Origin: Streptomyces sp. KL109B
GTDB lineage: Bacteria > Actinomycetota > Actinomycetes > Streptomycetales > Streptomycetaceae
Assembly (NCBI RefSeq): GCF_030766935.1
Contig: NZ_JASERL010000006.1
Span: 62,001 to 126,000, forward strand
Direction of reading: 5' to 3'
Length of the DNA: 64,000 nucleotides
The notes beneath the pieces were generated by a model. It was not told the DNA's origin. It did not search any database and saw only the letters and a list, made by a program, of their open reading frames with translations. This document shows positions 57,740-64,000 of the stretch, piece after piece. Within the stretch, counting starts at the first letter, position 1; each line of letters opens with the position of its first letter. A program made the position numbers and the translations under genes.

Positions 57740-59647
57740 ATGGCCACCATCACGCCGAGCACCTTCGACCCGCTGCTCGCGCACGTCAACGTCCGGCTCC
57801 AGCAGGGTGTGCCCATCGTGGACGCGGACTGGAACCTGCTGGACGACATCCGCAAGTTCGAGCTGCGCGCCTTCCTGAAGTGGTACGTCGGCGACGGTGT
57901 CCCGGACGGCAACGACGGCTACCGGATCACCGGCGGCCTGGCCAACGACTTCACGGTCCGGGCCGGAACGCAGGGGCCGACGGGGACGCTCTCCAACGCC
58001 GAGACCGCGCTGCGCAAGGTCGGCCGCTTCCTCGTCGACGGCCTGGACGTCCTGCTCAAGGCGGACTTGACGTTCACCGCGCAACCGCTGCACCAGAGCC
58101 AGCCGGGCTCGGCGACGCTGGCCGCCAAGCTCGGCGTACCGGTGATCGCGCCGCTCACCACACCCGGCGCCGACCAGCAGGTGCTCGTCGAACTCGACGT
58201 GTGGGAACGCCTGTTGACCCCCGACGAGGAGCCCGCCCTGGTGCACGCCGGGCTCGGCGTCGAGACCTGCGCGCGCACCCGCCGCGAGTGGGTGGTCCGC
58301 GCCTACCCCGTGTCCGCGCCGGGCCCGCACCTCGCCGGACACTCGTACGCGACGCTGGCGCTGCTCAACCGCCCCGGCGGGCAGGCGGTCATCTCCGACA
58401 CCCAGATCGTCGACCGGCGCCAGCGCCGCCTTCTGCTGCCACCGGCGAGCCTGATCACGGACGTCCTCGGCGTCGACCCGTACGAGTACCGGGCGGGCGT
58501 GGGACGGCCGCCGATCAGCGTGCGCGACGCCGTGAACGCCCTGCTGGCCGGGCAGTTGCCCACCACGGCCGACCTGCCGGTCTCGCCGGGGCCCGGCTCG
58601 GACACCATCCGGCGCGCGTTCGTGCTCGACTCCCTGAACGGCCTCGCCGCGTTCTGGTTCTCACCACGCGTGGGCAGCGTCAACCAGATCTTCGCCGCCC
58701 GCCTCGACCTCGCCGCGCCCGAGGCCGGATTCCAGACCGCGGTCGCCGTCACCAGCGGCTCGACCCACGTCGAACCGACGGTGGTGCCGCTGCCGGGCGG
58801 CGAGTTCGTGGTCGCCTATCAGAACGGCCTCCAGTTGAACGCCACCACCGACGTGGTCTTCAAACGCGCCACCCTCGCCGGACTGCCCGGCGCCCCGGAA
58901 CAGACCCTGTCGGCGACCGCGGGCACCGCGGACGAGATCCCGTTCGGGGTCCTGACCGGAGACATCATCACGTTCTTCGTGCGGCAGGCGGCGGGCAACG
59001 GCTGGTTCTTCCGCCGCTACCGGCACACCGACAGCACGTTCGTGGACGCGACCCCGGTGGCCCTTCCGGCCCCCGCCGTGTCCGGCACCGGCGGTGGCCT
59101 GCACGCCGCGGCGGCCGGGGGAGTGGTGTGGTTCGCCTACGTCACCACCGCGGGCAACACCATGACGCTCGGCAGGCTGACCCCCACCGCGGCGGCGGGC
59201 TCGGCCGTCGACCACATCATTCCGACCCCGCTGGCCGGCGCCGAGCCCTTCGTGGTCGGCGTCAGCGCCACCGAGGCGATGGTGTTCTACAAGGACACCC
59301 AGCTGAAGGTCGTGAACGCCGCGAGCGGGAGCTGGCAGACCGGCTCGATCGGCACCGTCCCCGGCAGCGACACCGACATCCAGCCCGCCGCGGCCCGGGA
59401 CGCCAACGGGACCGTGTACCTGCTGGCGGCCCGGAACGTCGTCGGAGCGGGCAACGAGATCTTCCTGCGCCGCCGCGATCCGGCCACCTCCGTGTGGGGC
59501 TCGGCCCAGCAGGTGATCTCCAACCCCGCGAACGACCAGAACCCGCACCCGGTGCTCGTGCCGGGCCAGGGGATCTGGGTCCTGTGGCGAAGCGACCGGA
59601 GCGGCGACTTCGACCTCTTCGCCAAGCGCATCGTCACCGCCATCTAG
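57740..59647 (+). CDS. DUF6519-like baseplate/fibre protein with propeller-like C terminus
   Basis: 635 residues. The N-terminal part (HVNVRLQQGVPIVDADWNLL, DGNDGYRITGGLANDFTVRA, GRFLVDGLDVLLKADLTFTA) has the 'QQG..ldADWN' pattern of DUF6519-type proteins found in eCIS loci. The C-terminal half (from ~300) has propeller-like beta repeats (GLAAFWFSPRVGSVNQIFAA, GGEFVVAYQNGLQLNATTDV, GVVWFAYVTTAGNTMTLG, WVLWRSDRSGDFDLFAKRIV). AAGGAG precedes the ATG. Probably an exposed baseplate-fibre component. Confidence 0.75.
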   Translation: MATITPSTFDPLLAHVNVRLQQGVPIVDADWNLLDDIRKFELRAFLKWYVGDGVPDGNDGYRITGGLANDFTVRAGTQGPTGTLSNAETALRKVGRFLVDGLDVLLKADLTFTAQPLHQSQPGSATLAAKLGVPVIAPLTTPGADQQVLVELDVWERLLTPDEEPALVHAGLGVETCARTRREWVVRAYPVSAPGPHLAGHSYATLALLNRPGGQAVISDTQIVDRRQRRLLLPPASLITDVLGVDPYEYRAGVGRPPISVRDAVNALLAGQLPTTADLPVSPGPGSDTIRRAFVLDSLNGLAAFWFSPRVGSVNQIFAARLDLAAPEAGFQTAVAVTSGSTHVEPTVVPLPGGEFVVAYQNGLQLNATTDVVFKRATLAGLPGAPEQTLSATAGTADEIPFGVLTGDIITFFVRQAAGNGWFFRRYRHTDSTFVDATPVALPAPAVSGTGGGLHAAAAGGVVWFAYVTTAGNTMTLGRLTPTAAAGSAVDHIIPTPLAGAEPFVVGVSATEAMVFYKDTQLKVVNAASGSWQTGSIGTVPGSDTDIQPAAARDANGTVYLLAARNVVGAGNEIFLRRRDPATSVWGSAQQVISNPANDQNPHPVLVPGQGIWVLWRSDRSGDFDLFAKRIVTAI

Positions 59648-59699
59648 GCGCCCGCCAGACCCTGTCGCGCACCGTCCCGCACCCGCGAAGGAGCACACC

Positions 59700-62345
59700 G
59701 TGCCCGCCATCTCACCCAACACCCCGGCCGCCGACTCGTACACCATCTCGCTGTCGAAGGCGTTCGTCGTCAACTCCCAACTCGACTTCAACAACGTCCC
59801 GCGCGCCTTCACCCTCACCTACCCCGACCCGGCGCCGACCGGGCTCACCCTCCAACTCGTGCGGGTCACCGCGCCCGGCGGATCCGTGAACCTCGACGCC
59901 CTCGCCACCGCAGGGACCGTGGACAGCACCAGCGTCCCCGGCCGCGACGTCAGCGCCAGCCGCAGCACCAACGGCGGCGTCACCTCCCTCACCTGCAACA
60001 TCCAGGACCCGTCCGAGACGGGTGTGCTCGACGAGCACTACGAGGTGCGGGCCTCGGCCGCCGCGCCCATCGGCTGGACGTACGGCGTCGACAACCACTT
60101 CAACTCCAACGTGATCATGGTGGTGTGCGACCCGGTGGCCGCGTACAACGGGCTGCCGACGACGCTCGTCGAGAAGCAGTTCCTGACGGTCACCGCGGCG
60201 GGCGCCGCGGGCGACGTGGCGACACCGACCGTCGTGCGCAACACGAATCCGGCGGACGGGCTCGTGCTCGCCGCGCCGGAGCCGCGCTACCAGTTCGGGC
60301 ACCAGGGCTCGATCGCGATCCAGGGCCTGCCCTCGACGGCACAGACGAGCCAGACCTACCAACTGGTCGACGCGTTCGCCGCCCCCGTCCCGCTGCCGGG
60401 CGTCTACGGCGACACACCGGTCACGTTCACCGTCGACGTCGTGTATCCCGGCATCGGCGGCCCGGCGTTCCTGACCGGCCACGGCACCGCCGCCACGTCG
60501 ATCAACTCCCGGCCACAGCGCGTACAGCTGATCCTCGACCGCTCCGGCAGCATGGGCGCCGAACACCGCTGGGACAACGCGAAGACCGCCGCCCGGATCT
60601 TCATCAACTTCTTCGGGGAGTTCCGGGCGGGCGTCAACGCCCTCGACCGGATCGGGGTGACCGTCTTCGAGGACCCCAACTGCCAGTTCCGCAGCTCGAA
60701 TCCGGCGGGCCCGCCGTTCATCACCGACGTCATCCCGCTGGACACCCCGGACAACGTGGCGGGCGGGGATCTCGGACCCGCGGTCTTCGGCGTGCCCGGC
60801 AGCTGCACACCGATCGGCGACGGACTCTTCTTCGGCCTGCGCAAGCTCCAGGAGCAGGGCTTCCCGCCGAACGTCCGCTTCACCGCCGGGCTCGCCACCG
60901 ACGGCGACGAGAACGCCGGAATGATCAAGATCGGTCCCGGTGCGGCCCCCGGCAACCCGATCACGTTCGAGCAGGCCAAGCTCGACCCGGCCATCAGCCA
61001 GATCACCGGACCGACGACCGACCTGAACCTGTTCACCATCGCCCTCGGCTCGGCGCCGAACTTCACGGTCCTCAACAACCTGGTCGCGGCCGGGCACTTC
61101 GTGGCAGCCCTCAACGTCGGCAACCTGATCAACGCGTACGCGACGATGTTCAACCTGTCGCAGGAGGCCAGCAAACTGCTGACCCGGTTCACGCAGGCGG
61201 TGGGCGGCACCCCGCCGCCGTCCCCGACGGAGGTCTTCTTCGACACCACCCAGGCCCAGCGGTTCGGCGTCGCGATCCTCAAGCTCCTCGACCCGCCGAC
61301 GCCCGCAGACGCGATCGACCGGGTCGAGATCGCCCGGTTCGACGGCACGAAGTTCCAGGTCGAGACCATCGCGCCGAAGGAGTTCGAGGGGCACTTCTAC
61401 CTCGGCGTACCGAACGCGGGCGCCTTCGGCGGCGGCACCGCGACCTGGCGGGTCCGGCGGTTCAGCGGCCCGACGGTCCGGCCGATCGCCCTGGAGGACG
61501 TCTTCGCCTTCGAGGACCTGCACATCAAGTCGACCCTGTCCCTCGACGAGAAGGACTACGTGACCGGCGACGAGATGCGCCTCGCCGTCGAGATCCGCCA
61601 CGACTTCGATCCGGTGCGCGGCGCCACCGTACGAGCCGTCCTCGACGCCCCCGCCGAAGGCGCCGGGACCCTGACGGCGGCCCTCGACCCCGACGACATG
61701 CAGCGCCAGCAGCGCAGGAACCGCGACCGCAAGGACCAGCCGAAGGGCCGGGGCGTGCTGATCGACGCCGTCCTCGCCAAGTACGACTGGGACGGGCTGC
61801 CCCGCTGCAACCCCGACCCCGGCGGCCTCTTCGTCGACGGCACGGACCTGCTGCACGACGAGAACGGCGACGGGATCTACACCAACACCTTCGCCAAGGT
61901 GCACACCGAGGGCGTCTACAACTGGACCGTGTTCGTCAGCGGCACCGACTCCGACGGCAACCCGTTCAGCCACCGCCTCGACCAGTCGACCCTGGTGTCC
62001 ATCGGCATCAGCCGCAGGGCCACCACGATCCGCAAGGAGATCCTCAAGGACCAGCCGCCCTCCTTCACCGCGGTCAAGGTGACGATCACCCCGCAGGACG
62101 ACTTCAAGGGACTGCTCGGCCCCGGCTTCGACGACACCGTCATCTGGGCCATCAGCGGCGACGCCGTGTTCGACCACGTCCAGAAACACGAGCCGCCGCC
62201 GGTGAACACCGACGGCACGTACACCCGCACCGTCGTCTTCCGCCGCGGCCGCAAGCCGGAACTGAACGTGTCGGTCCTCGGCGTCCGCCTCCCGAAGATC
62301 GAACTGGCCGGCCCGCCCCACACGCTCTCGGACGACGGCTCGTAG
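59700..62345 (+). CDS. VWA-domain protein at the end of the eCIS cluster
   Basis: 881 residues from GTG 59700 (AAGGAG upstream). No signal peptide. The first ~260 residues are beta-rich (SLSKAFVVNSQLDFNNVPRA). The VWA domain starts near 275 with a complete MIDAS: DRSGSM (280-285), the Thr in SCTPIGDG (~370), and the Asp in ATDGDEN (~400). After ~540 come beta-sandwich-like domains (DYVTGDEMRLAVEIRHDFDP and VKVTITPQDDFKGLLGPGFD). Metal-dependent adhesion or assembly is likely. Being the last gene and cytoplasmic, it may be a particle-exposed adhesin or a cargo. Confidence 0.8.
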   Translation: MPAISPNTPAADSYTISLSKAFVVNSQLDFNNVPRAFTLTYPDPAPTGLTLQLVRVTAPGGSVNLDALATAGTVDSTSVPGRDVSASRSTNGGVTSLTCNIQDPSETGVLDEHYEVRASAAAPIGWTYGVDNHFNSNVIMVVCDPVAAYNGLPTTLVEKQFLTVTAAGAAGDVATPTVVRNTNPADGLVLAAPEPRYQFGHQGSIAIQGLPSTAQTSQTYQLVDAFAAPVPLPGVYGDTPVTFTVDVVYPGIGGPAFLTGHGTAATSINSRPQRVQLILDRSGSMGAEHRWDNAKTAARIFINFFGEFRAGVNALDRIGVTVFEDPNCQFRSSNPAGPPFITDVIPLDTPDNVAGGDLGPAVFGVPGSCTPIGDGLFFGLRKLQEQGFPPNVRFTAGLATDGDENAGMIKIGPGAAPGNPITFEQAKLDPAISQITGPTTDLNLFTIALGSAPNFTVLNNLVAAGHFVAALNVGNLINAYATMFNLSQEASKLLTRFTQAVGGTPPPSPTEVFFDTTQAQRFGVAILKLLDPPTPADAIDRVEIARFDGTKFQVETIAPKEFEGHFYLGVPNAGAFGGGTATWRVRRFSGPTVRPIALEDVFAFEDLHIKSTLSLDEKDYVTGDEMRLAVEIRHDFDPVRGATVRAVLDAPAEGAGTLTAALDPDDMQRQQRRNRDRKDQPKGRGVLIDAVLAKYDWDGLPRCNPDPGGLFVDGTDLLHDENGDGIYTNTFAKVHTEGVYNWTVFVSGTDSDGNPFSHRLDQSTLVSIGISRRATTIRKEILKDQPPSFTAVKVTITPQDDFKGLLGPGFDDTVIWAISGDAVFDHVQKHEPPPVNTDGTYTRTVVFRRGRKPELNVSVLGVRLPKIELAGPPHTLSDDGS

Positions 62346-62350
62346 GCCGG

Positions 62351-62377
62351 GCGCATGCCCGCCTCGGTAGCATGCGC
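62351..62377. terminator. Inverted repeat after the eCIS cluster
   Basis: GCGCATGC (62351-62358) and GCATGCGC (62370-62377), perfect 8-bp arms with an 11-base loop, directly after the VWA gene stop. It could terminate the cluster or act as an operator for the VOC gene that starts at 62381. Confidence 0.45.
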
Positions 62378-62380
62378 CGC

Positions 62381-62818
62381 ATGGCCATCAAGCTTGAGAA
62401 CGTCGGCATCGCCGTCCGGGACATCGAAGCGGCTGTCTCCTTCTTCACCGACCTCGGCCTCACGGTCCTCGGCCGTGACACGGTCAGCGGTGAGTGGACC
62501 GACACCGCTGTCGGGCTCGATGGCAATCACGCCAGGATCGCCATGCTCCAGACCCCGGACGGCCACGGCCGGCTCGAGCTCTTCGAGTACATCCACCCGG
62601 ACGCGATCGAGACGGAGCCCACCCGCCCCAACGAGATCGGCATGCACCGCGTCGCCTTCTCCGTCGACGACATCGACGACGCCCTGGAGAAGGCGGCACG
62701 GCACGGATGCCGCCCGCTGCGCGGGGTGGCGACGTACCAGGACATCTACAAGCTCGCCTACGTCCGCGGCCCGAGCGGCATCATCGTGATGCTCGCCGAG
62801 GAACTGAGGAAGAGCTGA
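62381..62818 (+). CDS. VOC-family (glyoxalase/bleomycin resistance fold) protein
   Basis: 145 residues. The betaalphabetabetabeta halves are visible: ENVGIAVRDIEAAVSFFTDL and LELFEYIHPD, then IGMHRVAFSVDDIDDALEKA and YVRGPSGIIVMLAEEL. His/Glu metal-ligand positions of the fold are present (ENVGI in place of HVGI lacks the first His; Glu in LELFEY; His in GMHRVAF; Glu in MLAEEL). Single-gene unit; an ATG at 62372 would add three residues. The substrate is unknown and it is not obviously part of the injection system. Confidence 0.85.
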   Translation: MAIKLENVGIAVRDIEAAVSFFTDLGLTVLGRDTVSGEWTDTAVGLDGNHARIAMLQTPDGHGRLELFEYIHPDAIETEPTRPNEIGMHRVAFSVDDIDDALEKAARHGCRPLRGVATYQDIYKLAYVRGPSGIIVMLAEELRKS

Positions 62819-63048
62819 CGCAGCGCTCAAGCAGGGCTTACGGAGACCACAAGTGTGACCCCACCCATATGAGCCACGGCACATGCTAAGGACGGTAGTA
62901 ACCCCGAGAGCCACTGGCGGGCCGGTCACAAGGCCCGGGCCGTCGGTCCTTCGTACCCGGGTAGTACGTCACTTCTTTGCGTCCCGCCACCGCACGCCGC
63001 TAACCCTGACTGAGTTCACGAGCCGAGAGAATTCAGGAAGGCCCCCAC

Positions 63049-64000
63049 ATGCCGCACGAGAGCCGCGCCAAGCACCGCAAGAAGGGGCGCGCCCTGCGTT
63101 GGATCGCGGGCGGCGCCCTCGGGCTGACCCTCATCGGGGGCGGCGGCGTCGCCTACGCCTGGCAGCACCTCAACGGCAACATCAAGGGCACCGACGTGAA
63201 CGCCGCCCTCGGCAAGAACCGGCCGAGCGAGCAGCGCGACGGCGCGATGAACATCCTCCTGCTCGGCTCGGACTCCCGGGCCGGCACCCACGGCCAGTAC
63301 GGCAGCGGCGTCATGGGCGCCCGCGCCGACACGGCGATGGTCCTGCACGTCGACAAGACCCACAAGAAGGCCTCCGTCGTCAGCATCCCGCGCGACACCG
63401 AGGTCGACCGCCCCACCTGCAAGACCTCCCACGGCGACGTACCGGCCGAGCACAACGCCGTGTTCAACTCCTCGTACGCGCAGGGCGGCCCCGCCTGCAC
63501 CGTGAAGACGGTCGAGAAGATGTCGGGCGTCCGCATGGACCACTACCTGGAAGTCGACTTCAAGGGCTTCCAGAAGCTGATCGACGAGCTCGGCGGCGTG
63601 GACATCACCACCCGCACCGCGATCCACGACAGCAACAGCGGCCTGAACCTGGAGGCCGGAAAGCACCGCCTGAAGGGCAAGGACGCGCTGGCCCTCGTAC
63701 GCACCCGGCACGGCGTCGGCGACGGCAGTGACCTGGGCCGCATCCAGCTCCAGCAGGCGTTCATCAAGGCCCTGATCCACCGGGCGAAGACGGTCGACCC
63801 GCTCGGCAGCCCGAGCAAGTCCTACGCGCTGGCGGACACGGCGACCAAGAGCATCAGCGCGGACTCCGAGCTGGCGTCCGCCGACAAACTCCTCGGCCTG
63901 GCCAAGGAGTTGAAGGACATCAGCCCCGACCGCACCACCATGGTCACGCTGCCCGTCACCTACGACGCGCAGGACCAGGGCCGCGTCCTGCCCCTCGAAA
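63049..64000 (+). CDS. LytR-CpsA-Psr family protein (3' end outside window)
   Basis: At least 317 residues from ATG 63049; no stop before 64000. Basic N terminus (PHESRAKHRKKGRALR), a signal-anchor helix (IAGGALGLTLIGGGGVAYAW), then the LCP domain: MNILLLGSDSRAG, RADTAMVLHVDKTHKKASVV, SIPRDTEVD, LEVDFKGFQKLIDELGGVDI and LVRTRHGVGDGSDLGRIQLQ with the conserved Arg/Asp residues. LCP enzymes attach teichoic-acid-like or other glycopolymers to peptidoglycan at the outer membrane face. The 230-bp region upstream (62819-63048) contains no other gene and no clear promoter that I can name; GGAAGG lies about 9 bp before the ATG. Confidence 0.93.
   Translation, partial: MPHESRAKHRKKGRALRWIAGGALGLTLIGGGGVAYAWQHLNGNIKGTDVNAALGKNRPSEQRDGAMNILLLGSDSRAGTHGQYGSGVMGARADTAMVLHVDKTHKKASVVSIPRDTEVDRPTCKTSHGDVPAEHNAVFNSSYAQGGPACTVKTVEKMSGVRMDHYLEVDFKGFQKLIDELGGVDITTRTAIHDSNSGLNLEAGKHRLKGKDALALVRTRHGVGDGSDLGRIQLQQAFIKALIHRAKTVDPLGSPSKSYALADTATKSISADSELASADKLLGLAKELKDISPDRTTMVTLPVTYDAQDQGRVLPLE

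Noticed and set aside
38641..62345. Prophage or prophage remnant
   Set aside because: Only tail, baseplate and regulator genes are present. No capsid, portal, terminase, lysis, integrase or att-like repeats were seen at either end, and the gene content matches eCIS loci.

Overview
The window is very GC-rich, gene-dense DNA with GTG/TTG starts, many 4-bp ATGA/GTGA gene overlaps, mycothiol genes, a TTA-containing xylanase gene and an XlnA-type xylanase. Together these point to a Streptomyces chromosome. No rRNA, tRNA, CRISPR array, integrase or transposase was seen.

Region 1 (1-22.5 kb) is a steroid-catabolism island. Its core, 7575-12484, has the gene content of the mycobacterial igr operon: two acyl-CoA dehydrogenases (ChsE2/ChsE1 type), two MaoC-type hydratase subunits (ChsH2 with a zinc ribbon, and ChsH1) and the Ltp2 aldolase. 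This set removes the last propionyl side chain of sterols. Around it lie Hsd4B-, Hsd4A-, FadD17-, FadD3-, HsaE-, HsaA- and KshA-like genes, an Old Yellow Enzyme, several SDRs, a PaaI thioesterase and a TetR/KstR-like regulator. HsaB, HsaC, HsaD, HsaF/G, KshB and KstD are not in the window. A 15-bp near-palindrome, consensus TCCCRNTSASCGGGA, occurs at five promoter regions of this island and is a candidate regulon operator.

Region 2 (22.5-32.1 kb) is a carbohydrate block: a GH51 arabinofuranosidase, an MFS permease, and a KDG/AraD-type DHDPS-family enzyme. It then passes into a zone of gene decay: an N-truncated glycoside hydrolase, a ManD-type enolase with an internal deletion, and a metallo-hydrolase and a LuxR-type regulator truncated head to head. 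A TPR protein sits among them.

Region 3 (32.2-38.5 kb) holds a secreted membrane-anchored protein, the mycothiol-dependent formaldehyde pair (MBL hydrolase plus MscR), a two-domain Lrp regulator, and an xlnA xylanase with its own operator and terminator.

Region 4 (38.6-62.35 kb) is a single-strand gene cluster for a phage-tail-like contractile injection system (eCIS). It starts with a SARP/BTAD regulator and two unknown proteins. Then come two sheaths, tube, a zinc-ribbon tail-assembly protein, a tiny gene with no ATG/GTG/TTG start, tape measure, CIS-tube/hub, LysM protein, gp27-like hub, gpV spike, gp25 and gpJ wedge. It ends with large fibre-like proteins and an 881-residue VWA protein. 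No capsid, terminase, lysis, integrase, PAAR or AAA+ ATPase gene is visible, so it is neither a prophage nor a textbook eCIS.

Region 5 (62.38-64 kb) has a VOC-fold protein and the 5' part of an LCP-family cell-wall ligase that runs off the end.
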